From GCA-2794515 sp034436155 (lineage in GTDB: Bacteria > Chloroflexota > Anaerolineae > Aggregatilineales > Phototrophicaceae): 64,000 bases of DNA. Position numbers and translations under genes: made by a program. This document shows, piece after piece, positions 1 to 8,704 of the stretch. The stretch covers positions 9,581 to 73,580 of the forward strand of contig DAOTVP010000011.1 in assembly GCA_034436155.1 (NCBI GenBank), given 5' to 3'. The stretch's first letter is position 1. The number at the start of each line of letters is the position of its first letter. The notes under the pieces were generated by a model that was not told where the DNA came from, ran no database searches, and worked only from the letters and a program-made list of their open reading frames with translations.

Positions 1-293
1 CACACGCGCAAAAACTGACTCAGGTGTTGATGATTCAAAAGTATCATCCCGCGTCTGACCAAATAGGCACTCGTAGCGAGGATGATCGTGGCGATACTCG
101 CCAACACCACGCCGAGCCTATCGTTTGGGTCTGGCAACCAATTGGGCGAAAATCGCATTTGCCAATTGACAATGACCAAGCAGACGAAAGTGAGAATCCA
201 ACTCGCTTGAAAAATAAAAATGCCCGCACGTTTATTTTGCAAGGCTTGTTGTTCTTGTTTGGTTAATCCCAGTTCCAGTAAATCGCGTTGCAT
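1..293 (-). CDS. coxC: Cytochrome c oxidase subunit III-like protein, partial (runs off left edge)
   Basis: An open frame begins at an ATG at 293 and stays open for 97 codons to the window edge. The product starts MQRDLLELGLTKQEQQAL and has two hydrophobic helices (about residues 25-43 and 60-77) separated by a short loop containing WLPDPNDRLG. Its position directly after coxB and coxA on the same strand, and this N-terminal pattern, fit subunit III of a heme-copper oxidase, a membrane subunit without metal centres. The C-terminal part lies outside the window, so the family call rests on context and the first two helices. There is a 246-bp gap between coxA and this gene, so it may be separately transcribed. 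Confidence 0.6.
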   Translation of the reverse strand, partial: MQRDLLELGLTKQEQQALQNKRAGIFIFQASWILTFVCLVIVNWQMRFSPNWLPDPNDRLGVVLASIATIILATSAYLVRRGMILLNHQHLSQFLRV

Positions 294-539
294 CGTTTTA
301 TCTACCAATAACTCTCGATATACGGTTTTAGAAAGGCTACTTTTATTCTTTGTTTATTAACGATGACGTTTATTTTGCCTCACGAGAGGTTCAAAGCCTC
401 TCGCTATTCGATTTTGGAAGCCCACTAAAGCGGCTGGCAAATGCCTATTTTAGGATCGGTTTTTAGCGCCTTTAGTGCGCTTGATGCGAGAAGCTGAGGG
501 TTTTGAACCCTCAGCAAAAATTGAGCCACAGGCGCGGTG
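294..539. other. Intergenic region between coxA and coxC-like gene with two hairpins
   Basis: No gene is seen. It holds two perfect inverted repeats: 383-389/397-403 (CGAGAGG arms, 7-base loop) and 493-502/506-515 (GCTGAGGGTT arms, 3-base loop). The two hairpins look related to each other (GAGG/CCTC cores), but they lack the GTACA tail of the palindromes found elsewhere in the window. Confidence 0.6.
493..515 (-). terminator. Strong hairpin just downstream of coxA
   Basis: A perfect 10-bp stem with a 3-base loop lies 25 bp after the coxA stop codon. On the minus strand it is followed by only a weak T-rich stretch (TTCT), so it may end or stabilise the coxBA transcript rather than act as a classical intrinsic terminator. 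Confidence 0.4.
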
Positions 540-2276
540 TTAATCCCCCGCCGATGGTTGTGGGGCGGGAGTCGTCGGTGTGGCATCGACAGGTGGTTGT
601 CGTTTGTTATTTGCTTCGGGGTCATATGACGGACCGAAACGCACTTCCATCGCCGCCAAGTATGATTTGGATGCTTCTGTGCCATAGCCATACGGATCTT
701 CAAATGGGATGGGGTCGCCAACGAAGTTATAAGCGGGTGGGGGCGAGGATGTTTGCCACTCCAAAGTGAGCGCCCGCCATGGATTGGGTCCCGCCACTTT
801 TCCACGATACACGCTGACGAGCGCGTTATACACCAACACGAAGGTCGAAATGCCTAATACAAATGCCGATAAACCAACGACCACATTCAAATCTTGAAAA
901 CGCGGGTCATATTCAGCCACACGGCGGGGCATCCCTTGCATCCCCAAAATGTGCATCGGGAAGAAGGTGAAGAAGAAGCCGACATAGGTCAATGCAAAGT
1001 GAAGTTTGCCCAAGCGTTCATCCAACATACGTCCCGTGAATTTGGGGAACCAGTGGTAAATCCCACCATAAATGGCGAACACACTGCCACCAAATAACAC
1101 GAAGTGGAAATGGCTGACAACAAAATAGGTGTCGTGCATGTGAATATTGACAGGCACAGACCCCAACATCATCCCACTAATACCGCCGATGACGAACAAC
1201 GATAAAAAGCCGAGCGCGAATAACATGGCGCTATTCAGGCGGATTCTGCCACCAAAAATTGTGCCAATCCAACTAAAGATTTTGATACCTGTTGGCACGG
1301 CGATGATGAACGAGGTAATCATGAAGGGGATGCGTAATTCGGGTTGCAGACTGGTGAACATGTGATGCGCCCATACTGTGAATCCAACCAGCGCGATCGC
1401 CATGCTCGACAGAGCAATCATGCGGTAACCAAAAATCGGCTTGCGTGAATGAACCGAGAGTAATTCCGACAAAGTGCCGAAACCGGGCAACACCATGATA
1501 TACACGGCAGGGTGGCTATAGAACCAGAACACATTTTGCCACAGCAACACATCACCACCCATTGCGGCATTGAAGAAGGTTGTGCCTGCTACACGGTCTA
1601 GGATGAGCAGAGTTAATGCACCTGCCAAGAATGGCGTTGCCAAGACCACGATGATGGATGTGGCGAAAGTCGCCCAGACGAACAGGGGCATTTGAAACCA
1701 CCCCATACCGGGCGGGCGCATATTTTTGATGGTCACGATGAAATTAATCGCGCCTAAAATAGACGACAACCCTAACAAGTGGATAGAGAGCGCCCACAGA
1801 GTTTGACCATCGGGGCTAAACAGCGTACTCAGTGGCGGATAGCTCGTCCAACCGGCTTCGGCTGGTCCGACAAAATAACCCGCCAAGAGCAATAAACCCG
1901 ATGGTGGAATCAGCCAGAAGGCAAACGCATTCAACCACGGGAACGCCATATCTTTCGCGCCCAACATGAGCGGGATGAGGTAATTGCCAAAACCCGCGAA
2001 CATCGGCACAATCCATGTGAAAATCATCATCGTGCCATGCAGGGTGAAGAGCGTATTATAAGAACTGCCACTCGCCATCAAATCGGTCGCAGGGGTGAGC
2101 AATTCCCAACGGATGAGCATCGCCATCGCGCCTGCGATGATAAAAAAGATGAACGATGTGACCATATATTGCACGCCGATAATCTTATGGTCAATTGACC
2201 AACGTAAATATTCGCTGAATGCGGGGCGTTTTGCTGGTGCTTGAACGCCCCCCAATGGATATGCCGCAGTTGCCAT
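540..2276 (-). CDS. coxA: Cytochrome c oxidase subunit I (A2-type heme-copper oxidase)
   Basis: 578-residue membrane protein, the catalytic subunit that reduces O2 to water and pumps protons. Visible ligands: H80 (TLHGTM) and H391 (SHFHF) for the low-spin heme, H389 for the high-spin heme, and H255, H304 and H305 for CuB; K332 (PTGIKIF) marks the K-channel. The helix VI motif reads Y253-S254-H255-P256-A257-V258-Y259. The usual D-channel glutamate (HPEV) is therefore replaced by alanine and a Tyr-Ser pair precedes the histidine, the signature of A2-type oxidases such as the Rhodothermus caa3 enzyme. It lies 77 bp downstream of coxB, whose product carries a fused cytochrome c, which agrees with a caa3-type complex. 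Start ATG at 2276; the next Met codons are far downstream. Confidence 0.96.
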   Translation of the reverse strand: MATAAYPLGGVQAPAKRPAFSEYLRWSIDHKIIGVQYMVTSFIFFIIAGAMAMLIRWELLTPATDLMASGSSYNTLFTLHGTMMIFTWIVPMFAGFGNYLIPLMLGAKDMAFPWLNAFAFWLIPPSGLLLLAGYFVGPAEAGWTSYPPLSTLFSPDGQTLWALSIHLLGLSSILGAINFIVTIKNMRPPGMGWFQMPLFVWATFATSIIVVLATPFLAGALTLLILDRVAGTTFFNAAMGGDVLLWQNVFWFYSHPAVYIMVLPGFGTLSELLSVHSRKPIFGYRMIALSSMAIALVGFTVWAHHMFTSLQPELRIPFMITSFIIAVPTGIKIFSWIGTIFGGRIRLNSAMLFALGFLSLFVIGGISGMMLGSVPVNIHMHDTYFVVSHFHFVLFGGSVFAIYGGIYHWFPKFTGRMLDERLGKLHFALTYVGFFFTFFPMHILGMQGMPRRVAEYDPRFQDLNVVVGLSAFVLGISTFVLVYNALVSVYRGKVAGPNPWRALTLEWQTSSPPPAYNFVGDPIPFEDPYGYGTEASKSYLAAMEVRFGPSYDPEANNKRQPPVDATPTTPAPQPSAGD

Positions 2277-2325
2277 AAAAAATCCTTTCGTCTTTTACAT
2301 TACACCACAAGTCATTTACTCAGAT

Positions 2326-2350
2326 GGACGCGCAAAGGCGCGTCCGTACA
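2326..2350. repeat. Palindromic repeat, type C, between coxB and coxA
   Basis: GGACGCGC arm, AAAG loop, GCGCGTCC arm, then the GTACA tail. The stem is a perfect 8 bp. Similar copies are at 41875, 45026, 53414 (degenerate) and 63805. It sits in the 77-bp coxB-coxA gap, so it will be transcribed and could form an intercistronic hairpin. Confidence 0.8.
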
Positions 2351-2353
2351 GGT

Positions 2354-3961
2354 TTAATTATCGTCTGTGAAATTTTCGGCGTAGACGTTCAAATTATCCA
2401 GATCACACACCGATTCGCCTGTGTCGTTGATGGTACACAGATAAGCGACAATCGCTTTTGCATCCTCTATGGGCATGTAGTTGGGCGCGGTGGGGTCGCT
2501 ATATTGGAAGTTATTCATCAAATTCCCGAAACCCGGCACCAGATAAGCACTTGGTACATATAACGAATGGAAGAGATATTCTTCTGCCGTTTCGCCAGTG
2601 GATGAGGCACGAACACCCGATGCTCTATCGGCAATCCCCTCTAAACTGGGACCCGTCACGCCTGCCCATTCGATGCTATAGACATTACCCACTTCATCGG
2701 TCGGTGATTCTTGCAAGATGTGACAGCCTGCACACGGATACGCGCCCGATGATAAAATTTGTGCGCCGCGAATGATGGGGTCGTCTGGCGGATTGATAGC
2801 GCGGTCTAGGGCGGGGTCGATGAAACTGCGTAAAAAGGCATCTTCGCTATCATACACGCGGATGAAGGCATACATCGCGCCATGCCCGCTACCGCACAAT
2901 TCAGTACACACCACCCGATATTGGCTATAATTGATGATGAACGTTTCGGCGAAGAGTTGTAAAGTGGGGTCATCGACCATTGCCCGAATTTCATCATTCG
3001 GCAAGGCATTGCGCGAGGCTTCTAAAAATTGCGAGGCATACGGCTCGATGGTGGGATACTGAGCGCGGGTATCGCGCACTGCTTTGACAATCGCATCGAA
3101 TGTTTCGGCATCATACATCTCGCTGAGCGTGATAATATCCACCGCTCGCCGTCCGAACACATCATTTAACCCGCGGGTATCGCCATCTTCACGATAAGCG
3201 GCGAGGGCGTTATCGGCACGACTCGCAAATGTGCGTTGACGCGCCGCATCATCCACCGCAATGGGTGTAAAGCGGGCTTCTGTCTGACGACCGGGCAACA
3301 AATCTTGTTTAATCCGCATCTCTGGCACCCAGAAGGCATGAATGACATCTTGGGTATTCATCACCATACGGACGGAATCGCCGACATAGGTATACAGGAT
3401 ATTCGATGTGACGGGCAACAAATAGCCACCGTCATCGGTTGGGGTGAGGGCGCTCAGGCGATCATTTTCTTCAAATGCCTTCAATGTATCGCCCGTGATG
3501 GGGACATCGTAACTGAACGTCCAGGCGAAGCGTGCGCCTGTGGCATTCACCACCATTTCATTATCTTTGGGAGCGCGAATATCTTGCCATACCGAGAAGC
3601 TATAAATGGCTAAAAACACCACAATCACGGCGGGGATGGCTGTCCAGATGAGTTCGAGCGTGGCGTTGCCATGTACTGTTGGACCGTCACCTGTTTCGCC
3701 CGCTCTGATGCGAAAACGGATAATCGAATAGAGCAATGCGCCTTCTACCAGCAAGAAAATTGCCCCGCCGATGCCCAATAACACGGCAAACAGTCGGTCA
3801 ATTTGCAGAGATTCAGCAGAGGCTTGGGTTGGAAATAGCACGGGCGTGAATTGGGCGATTAAAAACCCGCCAATCACCAATACAACGGCTAAGATCCCAA
3901 CGGTTGCGATGAGCGTTCCCGAAACGCCACCTTCTGGCTTATTTGTGTGTCCATAATCCAT
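2354..3961 (-). CDS. coxB: Cytochrome c oxidase subunit II with fused C-terminal cytochrome c and an insertion in the CuA domain
   Basis: 535 residues. Membrane helices lie near residues 17-39, 58-80 and 104-124. A periplasmic CuA cupredoxin domain has H208 (DVIHAFWVPE), C352, C356, H360 and M363 (CTELCGSGHGAM). A C-terminal cytochrome c domain has C410-A-G-C413-H414 and a candidate axial Met in a later GNLM motif. Subunit II takes electrons from soluble carriers through the fused heme c and CuA. Unusual: about 110 residues (roughly 234-347, charged and helix-like) are inserted between the strand ending TEARFTPI and the CuA cysteine loop, where normal CoxB proteins have only about 10 residues. 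First gene of the coxB-coxA-coxC order, with a good promoter upstream. Confidence 0.95.
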   Translation of the reverse strand: MDYGHTNKPEGGVSGTLIATVGILAVVLVIGGFLIAQFTPVLFPTQASAESLQIDRLFAVLLGIGGAIFLLVEGALLYSIIRFRIRAGETGDGPTVHGNATLELIWTAIPAVIVVFLAIYSFSVWQDIRAPKDNEMVVNATGARFAWTFSYDVPITGDTLKAFEENDRLSALTPTDDGGYLLPVTSNILYTYVGDSVRMVMNTQDVIHAFWVPEMRIKQDLLPGRQTEARFTPIAVDDAARQRTFASRADNALAAYREDGDTRGLNDVFGRRAVDIITLSEMYDAETFDAIVKAVRDTRAQYPTIEPYASQFLEASRNALPNDEIRAMVDDPTLQLFAETFIINYSQYRVVCTELCGSGHGAMYAFIRVYDSEDAFLRSFIDPALDRAINPPDDPIIRGAQILSSGAYPCAGCHILQESPTDEVGNVYSIEWAGVTGPSLEGIADRASGVRASSTGETAEEYLFHSLYVPSAYLVPGFGNLMNNFQYSDPTAPNYMPIEDAKAIVAYLCTINDTGESVCDLDNLNVYAENFTDDN

Positions 3962-4017
3962 AAGTATTATTCCTATAGAAGTCCTGTTTGTGCCAATTTA
4001 CACAAGAATTTATTTCG

Positions 4018-4046
4018 ATTGTACCTGACGGGTTTGGCTTTGACAA
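4018..4046 (-). promoter_or_regulatory. Sigma-70-type promoter for coxB
   Basis: On the minus strand TTGTCA (4041-4046) is separated by exactly 17 bases from TACAAT (4018-4023), about 57 bases upstream of the coxB start codon. Just outside it lies a perfect palindrome ACCAATTGGT (4057-4066), a possible regulator site shared with the divergent methyltransferase gene. Confidence 0.7.
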
Positions 4047-4147
4047 GCAATTATAAACCAATTGGTATGATGTTCATCAAACATTTTTCTTTTTAGGTCG
4101 TTTATGGGTAAAATGGTGAGATAAATTGATATTGAGGAACTCCCGTA

Positions 4148-5101
4148 ATGGAATTGGATGTGATTTTAGAAGGGGATTGTTTAGACCTTCTGCGAAATAT
4201 CCCTGATGAGAGTGTGGATGTCACATTTGCAGACCCGCCGTTCAATCTGGGTAAAAAATATAACAGTTACAAAGACAAGCGAGGCTTAGATTTGTATTTG
4301 GAATGGTGCCGTGAATGGATTGGCGAATTGGTGCGTGTGACCAAACCAACGGGCAGTATTTTTATTCACAACATTCCCAAATGGCTCACTTATTATGCGA
4401 CATTTCTGAATGAAATCGCCGATTTTAAGCATTGGATTGCGTGGGATGCCATGAGTACACCGTTGGGTAAAAGCCTAATGCCCGCGCATTATGGCATTTT
4501 GTATTATGCCAAATCGAAACGGGATAACAAGTTTTATGAATTGCGCTATCCGCATAAACGGTGTCGCAAATGTGGCTATTTGCATAAAGATTATGGTGGC
4601 AAAAAAGCGGGTTTACATCCTTTCGGACCCTTAGTATCGGATGTCTGGACAGATTTGCACCGTATCAAACATAATACACGCCGTGATGAACACCCCTGCC
4701 AATTGCCTATACATCTATTGGAGCGTGTTATTTTGATGTCGAGTGATGAAGGTGATGTGGTTTTAGACCCATTTAGCGGGACAGGTACAACGGCAATCGC
4801 CGCCAAGCAATTGGGTCGGCATTATATTGGTTTAGAACTAGACCCGCAATATGTTGAAATTTCGCGCCAAAAATTAGCCAACACAACCTCAGACTCGCAT
4901 GTGAATGGGGTATGGGTGAGCCAATATTTGGGCAATATTGCCACATTGCGCGATGTGGATTGGGGTTATCTGGAAGCCTGTTTTCATATTCCTGAAATCA
5001 TTGAACATCTCGATTTTACGCCCATTCAATTTGATAAATCATGTAATTGTCATAACAAGCATTCCCTTGTAGATGACCGTCAGCTATCTTTATTTGAATA
5101 A
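4148..5101 (+). CDS. DNA adenine/cytosine-N4 methyltransferase, beta-class, no adjacent nuclease
   Basis: 317 residues. The catalytic motif DPPF is at 29-32 and the S-adenosylmethionine motif FSGTGT at 209-214. Catalytic region first and AdoMet region second is the beta-class order of amino-methyltransferases (N6-adenine or N4-cytosine). The target-recognition segment between them contains a CRKCGY...HKD stretch (C139, C142) that may be a small metal-binding knuckle. About 70 residues follow the methylase core, ending QLSLFE. It is likely an orphan methylase: the next gene, 22 bp on, is galT, and the only nuclease-like gene in the window is about 28 kb away. Recognition site unknown. Confidence 0.88.
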   Translation: MELDVILEGDCLDLLRNIPDESVDVTFADPPFNLGKKYNSYKDKRGLDLYLEWCREWIGELVRVTKPTGSIFIHNIPKWLTYYATFLNEIADFKHWIAWDAMSTPLGKSLMPAHYGILYYAKSKRDNKFYELRYPHKRCRKCGYLHKDYGGKKAGLHPFGPLVSDVWTDLHRIKHNTRRDEHPCQLPIHLLERVILMSSDEGDVVLDPFSGTGTTAIAAKQLGRHYIGLELDPQYVEISRQKLANTTSDSHVNGVWVSQYLGNIATLRDVDWGYLEACFHIPEIIEHLDFTPIQFDKSCNCHNKHSLVDDRQLSLFE

Positions 5102-5123
5102 ATTAATGCACAGGAGCGAAATC

Positions 5124-6161
5124 ATGACCTTTGACCCAACAGACCACCCCCATCGGCGGTATAACCCGCTCATTGGCGAGTATGTCCTCGTCTCGCCCCA
5201 TCGGATGAAGCGCCCATGGCAAGGCAAAGTGGAACGCATATCCGAAGAACAACGCCCTCCGCATGACCCAACGTGTTATTTATGTGCGGGCAATACCCGC
5301 GCCAACGGCGAGAAAAATCCCAATTACACCAGCACATTCGTGTTTACCAACGACTTTGCTTCGTTGCTACCAGATACACCCCCATCACCTACATCCGATA
5401 ACCCCCTTTTGCAAATTCAGGGTGTGCGTGGGACGGCGCGGGTGATTTGTTTTTCGCCCCGTCACGATTGGACATTGCCCGAAATGCCCTTGCCCGATAT
5501 TCGGCATGTGGTGGATGTCTGGGCAGAACAAACCGCCGAATTGGGCATGACGTATCAGTGGGTGCAAGTATTCGAGAATAAGGGCGAAATTATGGGATGC
5601 TCAAATCCGCATCCGCATGGGCAGATTTGGGCATTAGATGCCTTGCCCAACGAAGTGCATAAAGAAGATTTGTATCAGATGACGCATTTTATGGCAAATG
5701 ACCGCCCGTTATTGCTCGACTATGCTGAATTAGAGCTAGAACGTGATGAACGGGTCGTCCTGCAAAATGAGGACTGGGTGGTTGTCGTGCCATTTTGGGC
5801 GATGTGGCCCTTCGAGACGCTCCTCTTGCCGCGTCGTCATGTGTTGCGCCTGCCCGATTTAGATCATGGTCAGCGTGATAATCTCGCCGACATTCTCAAA
5901 CGGTTATTGACCAAGTATGATAACCTGTTTGAAGTCTCGTTCCCGTATTCGATGGGTTGGCACGGTGCGCCATTTAACGGCGAAAGTAATTATCATTGGC
6001 AATTGCACGCCCATTTTTACCCGCCACTATTACGATCTGCTACGGTGAAAAAATTCATGGTCGGGTATGAAATGCTCGCCGAAGCTCAACGCGACCTCAC
6101 CCCTGAACAAGCGGCAGACCGTTTGCGCGGATTATCTGAAATTCACTATAAACACGCTTAA
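5124..6161 (+). CDS. galT: Galactose-1-phosphate uridylyltransferase
   Basis: 345 residues. It swaps UMP between UDP-glucose and galactose-1-phosphate in the Leloir pathway. The zinc site begins C51-YL-C54, and the active-site HPHGQ motif is at 163-167 (N-P-H163-P-H165-G-Q), with H165 as the probable uridylylated nucleophile. The start was placed at the ATG at 5124, preceded by AGGAG (5112-5116). A longer frame exists upstream but overlaps the methylase and lacks a better ribosome site. It is followed 34 bp later by galK, so the two form an operon, possibly including the methylase gene. Confidence 0.96.
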   Translation: MTFDPTDHPHRRYNPLIGEYVLVSPHRMKRPWQGKVERISEEQRPPHDPTCYLCAGNTRANGEKNPNYTSTFVFTNDFASLLPDTPPSPTSDNPLLQIQGVRGTARVICFSPRHDWTLPEMPLPDIRHVVDVWAEQTAELGMTYQWVQVFENKGEIMGCSNPHPHGQIWALDALPNEVHKEDLYQMTHFMANDRPLLLDYAELELERDERVVLQNEDWVVVVPFWAMWPFETLLLPRRHVLRLPDLDHGQRDNLADILKRLLTKYDNLFEVSFPYSMGWHGAPFNGESNYHWQLHAHFYPPLLRSATVKKFMVGYEMLAEAQRDLTPEQAADRLRGLSEIHYKHA

Positions 6162-6195
6162 TTCAAATGCTATATATAGAAGGACGAATATCGTT

Positions 6196-7365
6196 ATGTC
6201 ACCACAGGAAGTTGTCAAGCAGACCTTTATCGAACACTACGGCGAAAATCCGATGGTCGTTGTTCGTGCGCCCGGACGGGTGAACCTCATTGGCGAACAC
6301 ACCGATTATAACGATGGATTTGTGTTGCCGATGGCGATTGAATATGCCATTTGGATCGCTTTACGCCCGCGCCAAGATCGCCATGTGCAAGTTATGGCGC
6401 TCGATTTTGATGCCACCATTCACCTCGATTTAGATTCCTTCTCCAAAAATATCGTCAGCCCTGCCGAATATATCAAAGGCATGGCGTGGGCATTGATGGG
6501 TGAGGGATTAACGCTAAATGGTTGGGAAGGGGTGATGAAAGGGGATATTCCCATCGGCGCGGGGTTGTCGTCATCGGCGGCGCTGGAATTGGCGATTGCC
6601 CGTGCTTTTTATGAGGTATCGGATTTCGATTGGAATCCCAACCAGATGGCGCTCCTCGCACAAAAAGCTGAAAACGATTGGGTCGGTATGAAATGTGGCA
6701 TCATGGATCAGATGATTTCTGCCAATGGCAAAGCCGACCACGCCTTGTTAATCGATTGTCGGAGTCTCGAGACGCGCCTCGCTCCTTTACCACCCAACAC
6801 CCGCGTGGTGGTGATGGACACCATGACACGGCGCGAATTGGTCGAATCGTTGTATAACGAGCGTCGTCAACAATGCGAAACGGCGGCGAAATTATTGGGC
6901 GTGCCTGCCCTGCGCGATGTCTCCAGCGCCATGCTCAGAGCCAACGCCAAAAAATTAGACCCTGTGACGCTCAAACGGGCAACCCATGTTGTGTCTGAAA
7001 ATGAACGCACCCTCGAAGCGGTTGAGGTGATGTTGGCGGGCGATGCCAAACGCTTGGGGATGCTGATGTATCAGAGTCACATGAGCCTGCGCGATTATTT
7101 TGAAGTCACCAAAATGCCCAATCGCCCGTTTGATGCGTTGGATATTATGGTGCAATGCGCCCGTAAACATCCGACTTGCTTTGGCGCACGCATGACGGGG
7201 GCGGGATTTGGCGGGTGCGCGGTGGCGCTAATTAATGATGAAGCGGTAGACGATTTTTGTGAACAAACGGCGCGATTATACACGGAACAAACGCATATTG
7301 AGCCGAAACTCTATGTGTGTTCGGCGGTGAATGGCGCATTTTGGGCGGAGCGTTTTGTGAGCTAA
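6196..7365 (+). CDS. galK: Galactokinase
   Basis: 389-residue GHMP kinase that phosphorylates galactose at C1. The galactokinase signature GRVNLIGEHTDYN lies at residues 27-39, the glycine-rich ATP loop PIGAGLSSSAALE near residue 120, and the C-terminal GHMP motif MTGAGFGGCAVAL near residue 335. The start is the ATG at 6196, preceded by AGAAGGA. An in-frame extension back to 6067 overlaps galT and is rejected. The stop overlaps the stop of the convergent GH99-like gene by 4 bp. Confidence 0.96.
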   Translation: MSPQEVVKQTFIEHYGENPMVVVRAPGRVNLIGEHTDYNDGFVLPMAIEYAIWIALRPRQDRHVQVMALDFDATIHLDLDSFSKNIVSPAEYIKGMAWALMGEGLTLNGWEGVMKGDIPIGAGLSSSAALELAIARAFYEVSDFDWNPNQMALLAQKAENDWVGMKCGIMDQMISANGKADHALLIDCRSLETRLAPLPPNTRVVVMDTMTRRELVESLYNERRQQCETAAKLLGVPALRDVSSAMLRANAKKLDPVTLKRATHVVSENERTLEAVEVMLAGDAKRLGMLMYQSHMSLRDYFEVTKMPNRPFDALDIMVQCARKHPTCFGARMTGAGFGGCAVALINDEAVDDFCEQTARLYTEQTHIEPKLYVCSAVNGAFWAERFVS

Positions 7366-8609
7366 TCGATTGGCTGGATGGTTATTTTTTGGTACGACAC
7401 ATAACCCGTTTGACCATCCACCAACACGCCATAAAAGCCACCGTCCTCATCCATAATCGGATAGGCAATATTCGGTTGTAACACCCCTATTTCAACGCTA
7501 TCTGCCGATGGTGTATCATGAATAGGGGTGATTTCATCCACAAAAATAGCGTATTCACGGATAGGGAGGGCGGGCGCAGGCAAAAATCCACGCCAGTCGG
7601 CGATGCGAGGGCGCAATATATCCAGCGATTGTGACCCATAAACGAGGCTTGGCTCGATGTGTGAATTTTCGACAAATTCATTCCAACTGACCACCAAAAT
7701 GACATCGCTCTCGGTGGCGAGCGCCGCGTCCCACGCCTTAGCTAAAAATTGACCATCGGCGCGGTCACGCGGGGATGTGGGATTGGGTCGGTTGGTGGCG
7801 CGGGCGATTTTATCCTCATCCCAACCGGGCGAAATGCTGGGTAGATAAACCGTCCCACCAAAAGCCGTCATGAGATTTTTTTCGGCGATATAAAAATCAC
7901 GATCGCCATCTGCCCATGCCATGTTGAAGGCATACATGCCGTCCATTGCGCCGTCATACAAGCAACACGCGCTCAAGCCTTCGGCTAACCAGATGGTCTG
8001 ATAATCAGGGTCGAATTCGGCGCGTAAATCCGTCCAAAACCGATTACCAAACCCCGCCAGATGTTGAAAGGCGAACAAAATCACGGGTTTCTCATCGTAG
8101 TATAAATAGGCGGGGTGATGAATCGCCTCATCCATCAGCCAGCGCATGGAACGGGCAATTTCGGCGTAGGTGCGATGAAAATCACCGACATAAATATCGA
8201 CCGCCACACCAATTTTGAAATTGTGTTCGTGGGCGCGGTCTAACAGGTTGATGAGCGCGGGGGTGGTGGTGACGGTTTCATCTATCCCAAACCAACTGAC
8301 GATGAACGCCGATATGCCGGCACTTTTGGCTTGTTCGATATGTGTGGCGGCGACTTGTGGCATTTTGGAATTATACAAGCCGATGGTGGGCGCGTCATCG
8401 AGTACCGATTCTTGCCATGCCCATGTGCCTTCACCCGCCCAAAAACTGAGATAAAACGCCCAAACTTGGCGCGTATCGGCGATCGTTTCTTCGATATGGG
8501 TGATATGGGCGTGGGTTGGAGCAGATAAGACGAGGATGATGAATAATAACCCATATACGATGCGCGGGGTTGTAGGGGCATGATATATCACGCCCCTACG
8601 GGTATCCAT
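7362..8609 (-). CDS. Secreted GH99/GH71-like glycoside hydrolase-related protein
   Basis: About 415 residues from the ATG at 8609. A hydrophobic signal sequence (VYGLLFIILVLSAPTHA) is followed by a TIM-barrel-like region with the pattern of GH99-like proteins: VWAFYLSFW, SWFGID, Y-DEKPVI, and SWNEFVENSHIEPS near the end of the barrel. A C-terminal 60-70 residues looks like a small SH3-like beta domain. GH99 enzymes act on mannose linkages, but the substrate here is unknown. No strong ribosome site is seen. The N-terminal codons before the signal core are formed by a type D palindromic repeat (8572-8599). An in-frame extension upstream to 8822 crosses another palindrome (8647-8682) and is not used. 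Confidence 0.75.
   Translation of the reverse strand: MDTRRGVIYHAPTTPRIVYGLLFIILVLSAPTHAHITHIEETIADTRQVWAFYLSFWAGEGTWAWQESVLDDAPTIGLYNSKMPQVAATHIEQAKSAGISAFIVSWFGIDETVTTTPALINLLDRAHEHNFKIGVAVDIYVGDFHRTYAEIARSMRWLMDEAIHHPAYLYYDEKPVILFAFQHLAGFGNRFWTDLRAEFDPDYQTIWLAEGLSACCLYDGAMDGMYAFNMAWADGDRDFYIAEKNLMTAFGGTVYLPSISPGWDEDKIARATNRPNPTSPRDRADGQFLAKAWDAALATESDVILVVSWNEFVENSHIEPSLVYGSQSLDILRPRIADWRGFLPAPALPIREYAIFVDEITPIHDTPSADSVEIGVLQPNIAYPIMDEDGGFYGVLVDGQTGYVSYQKITIQPID
8572..8599. repeat. Palindromic repeat, type D, inside the GH99-like signal-peptide region
   Basis: GTAGGGGC and GCCCCTAC arms (perfect 8 bp) around an AT-rich core containing ATGATATATCA. It overlaps codons 4-13 of the predicted GH99-like protein. 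Related copies are at 41836 (partial) and 45072. Confidence 0.75.
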
Positions 8610-8646
8610 GACGAATGTTACATTATGTTTACGTTTCAATTTGTAT

Positions 8647-8682
8647 GGGCGGATTAGCGCCATTCGGCGCGTATATCCGCCC
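8647..8682. repeat. Palindromic repeat, type A (reverse orientation)
   Basis: GGGCGGATTAG at one end and CGTATATCCGCCC at the other, around a GCGCC-ATTC-GGCGC inner hairpin. It is preceded by TTGTAT, matching the TGTAC tail of the family. It lies between the GH99-like start and the glycosyltransferase stop. Confidence 0.85.
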
Positions 8683-8704
8683 CAAGACAAGCGGGTTTTC
8701 ACCA

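Noticed and set aside
24..266. 80-residue plus-strand open frame at the left edge
   Set aside because: It is the shadow of the coxC-like gene on the minus strand, whose frame is longer, membrane-like and in operon order.
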